Source: Parasponia andersonii (lineage: Eukaryota > Streptophyta > Magnoliopsida > Rosales > Cannabaceae). Taken from it: DNA of 64,000 nt. Below are positions 1-10,304 of this stretch, piece after piece (the stretch's first letter is position 1; each line of letters opens with the position of its first letter). The notes below the pieces were generated by a model. The model was not told where the DNA came from and did no database searches. It saw nothing but the letters and a program-made list of their open reading frames with translations. The position numbers were made by a program, and so were the translations under genes. The DNA is taken from the NCBI GenBank assembly GCA_002914805.1, contig JXTB01000224.1, positions 58,778-122,777 on the forward strand. Direction: 5' to 3'.

Positions 1-611
1 TATGAAGTGTTGTATGGAAAGCCGTGTAGGTTGCCTTTGTGTTGCACAAAGCTCGAAGAGTGTGTTACTCTTGGACCTGAATTGATTAAGGAGACTACTG
101 AAAAGATCAAGGATATCTGGGAGAGACTCTAGGAGATTCAGAGTCACCAGAAAAGTTATGCTAACCCAAAGAGGCATGAGGTAGAGTTCGATACTAGTGA
201 TTCCGTATTCTTGAAAGTGACTCCAAGGTGTGGTGTGACAAGATTTGGGTTAAGGGTAAGCTTGCTCCAAGGTATATTGGTCCCTTTAAGATCACTAAGA
301 GAATTGAACCAGTGGTGTATCACTTGAATCTGCCTGCACAGTTAGGTCACATGCATAATGTGTTTCATATGTCGATGTTGAAGAAGTACACGCCGGACAC
401 ATCTCATGTAGTTCAGTACATGCATGTACCGATCTAAGAAGATATATTTTATGAAGAGCAGCCTATTCGTTTGTTGGCTAGAGAGCTGAAGGTGGTTCGC
501 AACAGAGAGATTACACTTGTCAAGGTACTTTGCGAACATCACAAAAAAGACGAGGCTACTTGGGAACTCGAGACGGAGATATACGAGAAGTACCCTCATT
601 TCTTTACTTAG
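1..611 (+). pseudogene. Ty3 pol, integrase C-terminus with chromodomain-like tail (broken)
   Basis: The translation follows the end of the chromovirus polyprotein: the integrase C-terminal region, then the GPF.I..R...VAYRL-type segment, the HNVFH.SML.KY motif and the ATWE...YPHFF tail typical of the chromodomain region. Three lesions are visible. There is an in-frame TAG at 130-132, a frame change near 248 between the [12 protein letters not shown] block and the [12 protein letters not shown] block, and a TAA at 435-437. After that stop the same frame runs on through EEQPIRLLARE and VRNREITLVKV to a natural-looking stop at 609-611. In an active element it would insert cDNA into chromatin; here it is dead. 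The left end is cut by the window. Confidence 0.85.
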
Positions 612-683
612 AAGTTGTGTTGTGATGTAAGCCTTGACTTGTATTTTGAATTTCAAGACGAAATTCTTTTATAGAGAAGAAAA

Positions 684-2874
684 TATAACAACTCGGATTT
701 TTGGGAAGGTAATTTGGACATTTTACAAATTTTTTGGGTATAATATTGGGGGGATTAATTTGCAAAATTTTTATACAAAATGACTAAATTGTAATTTTTG
801 GAGGACTGATTTGAAAGAGATTTGAAATTTTAGGGACTATTGTGTAATTTTTAAAAAATGCACAGCCCCATAAGACAGGGCCACGTGACCCTGTCATTTT
901 TTTTTTCTCTCTCTCTCTTCCCGACGCTCTCTTCTCTCCCTCACTCTCAGTTTCTCTCGGCCGAAGGCGCAGGGCCGCCGTGGGAGACACCTCGGGCCGT
1001 CGTCTGCCCCTCCAGCCTGCCGGTGTCGACGTGCCGTGCTGCCAAGAAGCTCCACCAACTATCACCAGCAGTCACTGGCTGCTGTTTCACCAGAAAACGA
1101 TATTAGAGCCGTTCGAAGCTTTTCATCGTCGGCGTCATTTCGGACCATTTCAGCTCATATTCTCGGGCTTGTTGGATTCGTCTCATCGAGAGAAAGCTCA
1201 AGGTATATATATCTTAACCCTATAATACTCGAATCAAAAGTTGCCATTTTGGAAATATTTTGAGCTTGAGTTGACTTTTTGATCCGGTCGTTGAATTGTG
1301 TTTTTGTTGTCATTTTTGGATTGTACTCAGAAAATAGAGAAGTTTGATATATGCATTGCCTATGTTTGGTGATCGGAACAAAAATCGAAATCGGACGGCT
1401 AAGATTTGTCTTGATTTGCATGCCACTGGCCTGGAATGGGCCCAGACCTGAATTGGAAAAGTTATATGTCTAACCTAGTTATTTTGGGTGCTAAGAATTC
1501 AGTGAAGAAGTCTGTTTGTGGAATTGAAACTCCATTGAGAAGTTGGTTTTTCGCAAGAGAACGATTGAGGGCTTAAAATTAGTTCTCGACCCTTCGGACG
1601 ATTGTCGACGATGCCATGAGGATTCAATAGCATGGTATCGTTATTCTTGTGAGGTAGGGATTCGGTTACCTCCGTTTTATACTATTTTCGAATAAAACTT
1701 ATTTTCTGCAACATATGAGAACAAATGTGATTTTTGATTTTCTTGAACATATGTGATAGTATGATATACATATATATACTGTATTGCTCTGGAGATTTTT
1801 CTAAGTGCAGGTTATTTTTGGGTATAACAAAAATAGGGCCGTTATGTTGTCCGGTTTTTTTATAAAATCCTAATATGCTTATTTTATTGAAAACCCGAGT
1901 ACGATTATTTTCACACTTCAGTTCTATGTTGCACATGTCATAGGATCATACATGAGCACCGTGTTAACATCGTGAATTTACAGTATAGCGCTGCGTGCCC
2001 CACTATCAGTGTAGAGTCCGTAAACCCGTGTGGGATACTGTTACTTCAGATCACCTCCCCATTTGGCAGGCGTCGCGCAATTCAGTTGCCCCTCTAGATT
2101 TGGTAGGCGACACATGGGTGTACCCTCCGGGTATGGGCTTAGGTGTCAGGCAAGCTGTTAGGTACACTTAGTGCCATCATTCTGAGTTTCCACAGATGAA
2201 AGGATATGAGCTTATGGGTATGGGCTGATTTGTGTCATGTGCATCTGAATTGAATGGTTTTGATTGTATTGATTTATTTATACATATACATATGGATTTC
2301 TGATTTTGGATCATTATATATGTATGTATTGGATTTAGACTAATTATACAGGAACTTTCCATCACTAAAATATTTTCGACTGGATAACTGCTTTTCCTAC
2401 AGAGCATTTTATACTCACCCTTTCCTCCCTTCCTCAGGTGGTATCCAATGTGACTTAGGAGATCAAGAGGAGTAAGAGGTCATCTTGACTGTAGTTCGTT
2501 ATCTTGATAATGCTTAGAATATGATGTCATGGTATTTGGATTATTTGAGTTTTGTTTAGCATTGAACCAAGATTACTACATTCTATCTTTGTCTGTGAAC
2601 TTATGTATGCCATTCTGGTGTTTGATTTTTGACGTGAATAATGATGATGCTTGGACTTATATTTAGTTTACGTTTTTCTTTTCAGTATTTATTCGATCTA
2701 TGTTTAATGGTGTATACGAACTGTGAAAGTAGTTCACGGGATGAAATTCCAATTATTTTATTTAAATAGACCGTTTTATAAAACTAGAACTTTTGACACT
2801 TTTCAAATAATCAATGAATTTTTCATCTTTGTGAAATTTTCCTTCTGCCACTAGCCGGATTTTAGGTTGTGACA
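684..2874 (+). repeat. 3' LTR of the Ty3 chromovirus (about 2.19 kb)
   Basis: The LTR begins at tataacaactcgg, a decayed form of the usual TGTAACA...CGG start, right after a purine run. It ends at ggttgtgaca. The last 90 bases match the reverse complement of 63907-64000, which supports the 3' boundary. It contains a CACGTG G-box at 881-886, a CT-rich run and a GC-rich island at about 895-1050. Near 2405-2450 is the ctcaccct...ctcaggt block shared with the other LTRs in this window. The start is one TG-to-TA change away from canonical, so the left edge could be off by a few bases. Confidence 0.75.
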
Positions 2875-2875
2875 A

Positions 2876-3110
2876 GTTTTCAGTTATCTTACTATGTATT
2901 CTAATTGAACTAGGACTCTATTTGGTATTTTAGTAAGACTAGGACTCCAGTTAGGAGTGTTCAGCATCTATATAAAGGTTCTAGCTAAAGCATGTATTTG
3001 GCGGTCAACTTTCAAATTAATAAAATTTCTAAGTTGGCTTATATCTTTTCCAAGATTTGTCTCCAAACTCTGTAGGAGTCCAAACTCTCTGTAGGAGTCT
3101 AAATTATGCC
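2876..3110 (+). repeat. LTR-like fragment, copia type
   Basis: Immediately after the Ty3 LTR is sequence with the look of a copia LTR centre: repeated 'aggactc' and 'aggagtc' units, a TATA-like ctatataaagg at about 2969, and aataaaattt near 3018 as a possible poly(A) signal. No flanking coding region or clear TG/CA ends were found. It is probably a truncated solo LTR, but the family is a guess. Confidence 0.35.
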
Positions 3111-4251
3111 TTCGTTTCTTTCTACTTTATTATATGTTGCACATGCACTCTTAAACATTCGTTATCTAAGTTAAATGAATATATACATGTTTTTTTAATT
3201 AAAAATATATACATAGTTAAGGGGTTAAATTTTGTCTTTCAATCAGTTTTTAGTCTAGGAGTCTCACTGTATTTTTGAAACATTTTGGATAGAAATGATG
3301 AGACTCTGGGTGTTATTTTCCCACATATTTTTAATAAAAGTTCTAAATTCATTTCTTTATTAATTCTTTTTAAGTTCTAAATTCATTTCTTTATTCATTC
3401 TTTTTTTCAAATATTCTCTCACAGAATGTGTTCTCAATTAAAGTATTCAATATTATTACAAAGCATAATAAAATTCTTTTTTAAACGCTGGAACGATAGA
3501 ATATTAAAAAGGAGAATGAATTTGGCATAACATATTTTAAAATATATTATGTGCACGTACTGTGAGGTTAGAGTTTATTCTTGAATAAGTAAGAAGAGAA
3601 TTCAAACCGTTTATAGAAAAAAAAAAAAAAAAAAAAAAGAAATCAAACCTATCCCATCCCATAACAGAACGTATGACCACCACATTTGATCCAATATAGC
3701 ATCTTAAAGTGGGGTTTGGTTTAGAGTGTATGAAATCATAAATAAATCCATCGTGTAAAACCTAGCCAGCTTTTCTTGATCTCTTCTAGACTTCTATTTG
3801 TACTTTTCTCTAGAACCCATAAAAATCTCCACCTTCTAAGTTCCAAAAACGGTAATATATATATATATATATATAGATATATCTGAAAATTAAGTTATCA
3901 GATAAGGTGGTGTTCTGTAAAATTTCTTGTTTGTTTTCCTAAGAAACATACAATTAATTTGACACTGAGAAAAAACCACACGGCACAAACTCATCTTTCA
4001 CATTACAATTAACTTAATTCAACGATCCATTGAAAAGGACTTTCAAAGTACATTATTAATTTCATCCCAACTTTCATGAAGATACCGAACTATTGTTCGG
4101 CAATTTCTGCGTAAATACTGAAAATAGTTAATAAAGAAAATTGAAGAAGAAACTGGGGACTCGATCTACCTTCCCCACATGCAAGCACGTGGTATCATAA
4201 AAGGGCTTACTATCCAAGTATCCCACCATGAAATAAGAAGCTAGCTGTTAT

Positions 4252-4284
<33 letters not shown>

Positions 4285-4295
4285 ACAGCAAGTCA
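3111..4295. other. AT-rich intergenic stretch with simple repeats
   Basis: No gene is seen here. It holds a two-copy tandem repeat of period 34 (units starting at 3339 and 3373), a poly(A) run at about 3620-3638, and (TA)n tracts at 3853-3875 and about 4257-4284. The rest is unremarkable AT-rich sequence. Confidence 0.6.
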
Positions 4296-4613
4296 TTAAA
4301 GAGTAAAAGATCCTAGTACGGTGGATGAGGTAGTACGGTGCAACTCACAATGTTCCACGTTGGAATTCAACGGTATAATATACAGAGAGTGATATACATG
4401 ATTGGATCGGATTCCGATGACGTGACGTGACGTCAATCGACCTTCACGGAAAGTCAACAACGTATCACACTCGTCCAATTAAAAAATTGTGCCAAACCTT
4501 ACCATATAAATATATATTATTAATTCACGAAAAGTACTGCTACATTACAAAACTGCTTTTTCTTTTTATTTTCTCCTCTTCTCCTCTCTTCTCTTGGTTT
4601 CTCTCTCTCTCTT
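4296..4613 (+). promoter_or_regulatory. Promoter-like block with triple TGACG boxes
   Basis: Positions 4418-4435 carry three head-to-tail TGACG units, the last one forming the palindrome TGACGTCA. TGACG repeats are the binding sites of TGA/bZIP factors (as-1-like, CRE-like). A W-box (TTGACT, minus strand) lies in aagtcaac at about 4451-4458. A TATA-like ccatataaatatatatt follows at about 4502-4518, then a CT-rich leader at about 4556-4613 and an ATG at 4615. The order and spacing are those of a plant core promoter reading rightwards, tail-to-tail with the WRKY gene. Whether it is active, and for which transcript, is inference. Confidence 0.45.
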
Positions 4614-4614
4614 A

Positions 4615-4767
4615 ATGTTTTTGTTTGAATTTGACTCCCTAACTCATTCATTGCTCATTAACGCACAACACAAGTTGTTGCCTGGAAGTCTCCTCAAAGT
4701 CTACGATTTTAGGTTCCATTCATTACGCGCCGTTTACGTGTCAAATTGGGACCGCCGAATTCCTTGA
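4615..4767 (+). CDS. Hypothetical 50-codon ORF behind a promoter-like block
   Basis: This short ORF starts at the first ATG after the CT-rich leader and encodes 50 residues (beginning MFLFEFDSLTH) to a TGA at 4765-4767. No domain or family is recognised, and there is no clear signal peptide or repeat. Its position directly behind the TGACG boxes, TATA-like run and pyrimidine leader is the only reason to list it. It could equally be the first ATG of a non-coding RNA, or the start of a spliced gene whose other exons I cannot see. It converges on the WRKY 3' end, about 415 bases away. Confidence 0.2.
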   Translation: MFLFEFDSLTHSLLINAQHKLLPGSLLKVYDFRFHSLRAVYVSNWDRRIP

Positions 4768-5181
4768 CTGTTATATATCAAAGTTATGATTTTTTTTTTT
4801 TTCTTTTTCTTTTTGGGTTTACTTGTAAACAATATTTTTCTTCTCTGTTTGTGATCCAGATTGATTAGGTGAAGATAATAGATAGAAGGTAAACGGATAG
4901 TACAAATTATACAAAACAAAAAAAGAAATTGAAATAGTAAACTAAAACATGTAAGGCTAACAATAACTTGTTCTTTTTTCTGTGTATTTACNACAATAAG
5001 AAAGAATGCAACTGTGACCATCTAGCCCTTACATCCCTCACAACAACAAAAACTATGGACATGTTATCTTATGTATCTCATTTTTCCACCCAAAAAGAAC
5101 AAAATGAAAAAAAATAAAAGAAAAAAAGTTGAAACGCTATAACAACAAATTAATTAAGACCTGATACACTAAACCCCATCT
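4768..5181. other. WRKY 3' flank
   Basis: This AT-rich stretch between the small ORF and the WRKY stop codon should contain the WRKY 3' UTR and poly(A) site (minus strand). It has T- and A-runs and one ambiguous base at 4992. No other gene is seen. Confidence 0.5.
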
Positions 5182-7619
5182 CTAGTTTCCCGGAAAGCTG
5201 CTGATTTTGTTGCTGTTGTTTGAATTGCTATTGGTATTAGCGGCGGCAGCGGCACTATTCGGGTTGGCTCCGCCAATGATGGAGGAGATAGCCGCCGCAA
5301 GCGCCGCGGTGAAGTTCGGATCGGCAGTGATAGCCGCCGTGGCGGCACTGACCGAATCAGCCAAAGAAGGTTGCTGAGTTTGGTGCAATTGCAATTGGTG
5401 AGCTGAGGAACCCGCGATATTCTCTTGGGACGAGAGCTGAAGGCCAGAAAACTTGGACTGGTTATATAGAGCTTGTCCAAACACTTGGGGGAAGGACTGA
5501 GGGGCACCTGGTGGTGGTGTCCCAAAGTTCTGGGGTTGCCCTAAAGGGACTTGGAATTGGGTTGGTTGCGATCGTAGCATCTGAAGTGGGTTGGGGTTGT
5601 TGGTTAGGTCCAATGTGACTGTTGGGAACGGAGCCGAAGCCGAAATCGTTGCCATGCTCGATGAGCATGGAAGAATGGCTCTGGCTAGTAAATTGGGGTT
5701 CATTAGACCGTCGGCGCTGGACATCGAACCCGACAGCAACATGTTCGCCGCCGCCGTGGTTGTCGATGCCATCGCCATTGCCGCTGGAGGAAGAGGGTGG
5801 TTGTGGTTCCCTTCGTATGTGGTGATTAATATGGTCTTGTCTTCAGCACAGCGTTGAACCTATAAATGAGATAAAAGGATTCGAAAACAATTAGAATTTT
5901 ATTTAAAAGTGGGAAAATATAACCAAGTTCATTTATATCGAACTAGTACTATATAATTAACACTTACTTGTTTGCGAACTGGACAACCAAGTGCCATTGT
6001 ACACCTATAATATGCACGGGGACATGGATTTCCCTTTGCCATTTTCTGACCATATTTTCTCCATTGACATCCATCAGTTATCTACAGTTACGTTATCAAA
6101 CACTTTAATAATTAGTTTCACAAATTTTATTAAATCACAATTAAGTAATGTTATATTTGAATAGCAAGATGTTTATACTACTTACCATGGGGGCTTCTGA
6201 TCGGGCTCGAACCGAGACACGGGCTTTCCTCATGGTGGCATCGGCGGATTGCTCGATCGGCTTCGAGCCGCCGCCGGAATTCAACTTAGGGACCTTGATG
6301 GGAGCCCAACCTTGGGACTCGGACTCGGGGCTCTCTTCTCTACCGATCCTTTTACCAATAGAGCTCTGATCTTGATCAAACGGGACAACATCTTTGCTCG
6401 TTGTACTAATAGTACTATTGTATTTTACATAATTGTCCTTGGACGCGGTCTCAAGAATATTGTTCTGAGGCGTCGCGGAACGGGTTCTTTCGTCTGACGA
6501 AGAATTGTTGGAGACTTGATCATCTGTCTCCGCCGTTGCGCTAGGTCCCAAATCCAGGAACTGTCTCTCGTGTTTCACCTCTTGAGGGTCATTAGTATTC
6601 TGATTATATATCATGACCAATTTTATAACAAAAGGGTATTAGTTTATTATGTGTTAGACGATCGATGACGATCATTTTAATTAAGCTAGGTTGACCAATT
6701 ATTGATTAGTTAAATATTAAATAAGTAATTACCTGAGGTTGTTGTGTAGTGTCGGCTCGGTGATTTTGTTGCTGTTGTTGCATTACTGTCATGAGATGCG
6801 TCTGTAAGGCGCTGTAATTATTGGTTACATGGCTAAGCATTTCTCTTAGCTTTTGATTCTCAGCATTTATCCGTTGAAGCTCCACTTGCAACTGAGCCAC
6901 CTTCATATACAATTACAGTTTTTTTTTTAAAAAAAAAATCTCTAAGCCAATTTATCTATCAATCCAAAATAATTACATCAAATTAATAAAATCTTAACTA
7001 CCTTAGTTTTGTTTAGTTTATCTTCCACATAAGTGGACACCCCATCATCAACCGTTGATTGATCGCTTCCGGTATTCGCAGTAAGAAGATGTAAACCAGT
7101 CTATATTGATTTTTTTTTAATTTAAAAAAAAAAAGTACCATTACTAAGATATGAATGAAAAAAAAAAAAAAACCAAAACTAATAAGATAAATAAATAAAT
7201 AAATAAAAACTTACATTTACATCCAAAGAGGGACCTGTAGTGGCATCACCATGAGGATTCTCCTTCTTGACGTTGATTGCGGGGACGGATTTGGAATCAT
7301 CGCCATCGTTGACCAGCCTATTCTTATCGGCGAAGAAGTCGACCACGGCCGCAGCCACCCGATTCTCGTCGGAGGGAGGTGGCGGCGCGTGATCCTCGGG
7401 CCTGCGGCCAAGTCTAGCCGCTGGATTAAACTCGACGGCGGTGAACATGTTCGACGACGGCCTAGCTGATTGATCAGCAGTAGCACCAGTAGCAAAGATG
7501 GGTCGCTTGATGGCCATGTGATGATGATGATGATCGAGCACCGCAGGTAGTTGGGTCTGCTTGTTGAGAAAGAAACCGAGGGAGTCCGAATCAAGGGTGA
7601 GACCCCATCCTTTGTCCAT
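5182..7619 (-). CDS. WRKY transcription factor, group IIb (WRKY6/31/42-like)
   Basis: Nuclear DNA-binding protein expected to bind W-boxes (TTGAC[C/T]); group IIb members act in defence, senescence and phosphate responses. Six exons, all joined in phase 0 with GT-AG borders: 7619-7215, 7100-7002, 6900-6733, 6599-6186, 6081-5968, 5859-5182, giving 625 residues. Residues 169-224 form a leucine-zipper-like coiled coil ending in poly-Gln. WRKYGQK is at 369-375. The zinc finger is complete and of C-X5-C-X23-H-X-H type (C389, C395, H419, H421). The intron between Gln400 and Val401 is the V-type intron of groups IIa/IIb; the long N-terminus, zipper and Ala-rich C-terminus ([15 protein letters not shown]) point to IIb. 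There is a His run near residue 30. The start is the first ATG after a GA/CT leader. No lesion is seen, so it is probably functional. The exact orthologue cannot be fixed. Confidence 0.95.
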
Positions 7620-8400
7620 AAGCCGAGAAAGTGTGGGAAAGTGCGAGAAAATTGAATGAATTGGAGAGAAAAAGAGAGAGAGAGAGAGAAGAAGAAGAAG
7701 CTAAGAAGGGGTGTTTGTGTGGTGAAGTCTTTGAAGTCTTTTACCGGTACAATCGGTTCGGCTATAAAAAGGGTTTGGAATTGGAACGTGGACCCAAATA
7801 TTTTGATTTTGATTTTTCAGAAATCGACGTGATATTTTCGTTTTCATTTCATTACTTGCGTCAGTCAGTGCGTCAGGCTGCCAGGTGGCACTTCCAATCA
7901 ACCCATTTCCTCTTTCTTCTCCCTTATCACACGACCCGATCCGACCCGAGATACTAGTAGGAGAGTGTGGGGCCCACTGGGCCGTGGTAGTTTCGTCTAC
8001 ATTTCGTCAAGAAAAGAGCATGACTGGTTCATTTCATTTCTAATATATTAAAAATCTTTTCTAAAAAGGAGGAAAAAAAAAAAAAAGGAAAAAAAAAATG
8101 AATCCACCGCCCCGAATGGTGCGGCGCCTTCCACGTGAGGAAATTAAAAAGGAAAGGAGGAAAGAAAAAGCCAAGTCAACAAATTTGACGGCCCGGCTCT
8201 TACTTTCTCTCTCTTTCTTTTCTCTTCTCTTCTCTTCTCTTCTCTTCTCTTTGTTCTGTTCTACTTCTGGGGCAGGGCAGTGACTGATGACCGATTGGGC
8301 CCGTCGCCCAGTCTCTCTGTGGCCCCACCACACAAGAATCCCCAACACATCTCTACCACGTTTCAGATCTGTATCGGGCAAGGCAACCATGTTGACTCTT
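7620..8400 (-). promoter_or_regulatory. WRKY upstream region with W-boxes and G-box
   Basis: Next to the ATG lies a (GA)n/(GAA)n tract (7672-7700), which reads as a CT-rich 5' leader on the gene strand. Further upstream are a CACGTG G-box (8132-8137), W-box cores at 8174-8179 (TTGACT, minus strand) and 8392-8397 (TTGACT, plus strand), and a TTGACG at 8185-8190. W-boxes in a WRKY promoter fit the usual auto- or cross-regulation within this family. No clear TATA box was found. A CTCTT-type microsatellite sits at about 8217-8252. Confidence 0.5.
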
Positions 8401-10269
8401 TATCCTTTTGGGACCGACTCACTTCCTTAGACTTTCATTTTCTTTTCATTTATTTATTTCTTTGGGTTAGAGATTAAACTCTCTCGATTGGATGCACCTC
8501 CCTACCTTCATATTCATTTTTGCACTTTTCTTCCTTCTCTTCTTCTCTTCTTACTGGTCACCGGTGGAAATGCAACCTGCGGGATAGGTAGACGGTTTGA
8601 ACGAGTAATGCTGTAAGCTAGGAGTGATTTTAATTAATAAATTATTATAATTAAAATGTAACTATAATTAATAGATAATAATCCGATAAATCATATGTAT
8701 TGAGCATTATATATTGCATTTACCCATTGCATTACTCTCGTTTAAAAGAGTGCTAATAGTATTTTTTTGATACGTGAACTCAACGATAAAGTGTTCTATT
8801 ATTAAAATATGGGCTAATTTAGCGAAATTTGCATCTCAATTAATGAAACACTAGACACAAAATGAGGGAAAAAAAATGTTGCTGGCACTTCTCTTTCTAG
8901 TTAGTACTATTTTTTTTTTTTCATTTAGATATTGGAATTTTAATATATTAAACTTAATTACAAAGAAAATTTACTAATAGGGATATGGAGTTAATTACTC
9001 TGAAAAATGTTTTAAAACGAAACCAATACGTCAAAGTCCACTGAATTGATTTCTATTTTTTAAAAACGTCTACGGATTCGGTTTTCTAATTTTCTCAATG
9101 TCCGAAAATTACATAATTTTTTTTAAATGTAGGTCATAGATAAGTATTCTTTGAATTTTTAATTTCTTTAGAATCGGGAAGATAGAAATTTTCTTTTCCT
9201 TCAAGAAATGATATATCAAAAAATAACTTTTTTTTTTCTCCCCAACCCGCAGTTAAGTATCAGACTAGTTTACTGGTTACTATTCAGGATGAAGTCATAT
9301 GATTATAACACTGGTTACCCCACTAATACACTGTCCCCATCAACTAAGCGATTATTTTCCGATAAGAAACTTAGTTGTCATGTCGCCCATAGAATGGTCA
9401 AAATTGTTACGTAAGTTTTGTCACGGAATACCATTAATTTTAGTGTAGTGCCTTTTAAAACGAACTATCTCGTAATTAATGTTCTAAGATGTTGGGATGT
9501 ATAGGATGAAATTTGTTCCTATCTTAAATTATAAGATAATTAAGCTGATGATTAAATAATGTGCTAAGTTATCCTTTTTTTTTTTTTTTCGCGGCATGAA
9601 AGGATTGGTATGCCTTACATATACATTTATATACTATAGACACACATATGATGTTTTAATGAATACTTTTGTTTTTATTTTATGGATGGATACTCTAATT
9701 TAAGCTATCTAATTTTGATATAATAGTTATAATAATATTATATAAAAGAAAAAGATAATTAATATATATATATAAATATAGAAAGTTATTTATGACTTAA
9801 AAAATTAGTAATTTGTTTGTGACCTATGAATTGGACAATTTTTTTTCAATTCTTTTCTTTTCATTCCCATTCTTTTGTTAATTCTTGTAATTTTATTCTC
9901 ATTCCCTTTCATTTCTTACCTTTCATCGTTGTTATTACTAATTATATACTATTATATTTTTCTTTCGTCTTTTCTTTAAAAAAAAGTGTACTCCTATACG
10001 CTTTTTTCCCCTAGGTTAACTAGTTTATATTTCGAAGTCATATAACTTATATTTAGTTGAAAGACTCTTTATCTTTTTTTTTTTTGAAGTCGTATAATTT
10101 ATATTCAGTCGATAAATTATTTTTTTGTTAAGTTTTAAAGTTGCGTAACTTATATTTACTCGATAAATTATTCTTATATATATATATTTCATGTGTTAAA
10201 TATTTAATTACTTTAATATTTTTTTATTTCATATGTAGACTTATTTTAACCTAAGATAGCACTTCTTTC

Positions 10270-10304
<35 letters not shown>

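Larger units (their letters stand above)
1..2874 (+). mobile_element. Ty3/gypsy chromovirus, 3' part
   Basis: This is the downstream end of a Ty3/gypsy LTR retrotransposon; the rest lies left of the window. The end of integrase is followed by a short spacer, a purine run near 673-683 (possible polypurine tract) and a long LTR. The protein motifs ([37 protein letters not shown]) are those of plant chromoviruses of the Tekay/Del type. The coding part is broken, so this copy is not autonomous. The target duplication cannot be checked because the 5' LTR is outside the window. Confidence 0.85.

Noticed and set aside
7217-7594. 125-codon frame overlapping WRKY exon 1
   Set aside because: Same strand, shifted frame of a well supported exon; a shadow of it.
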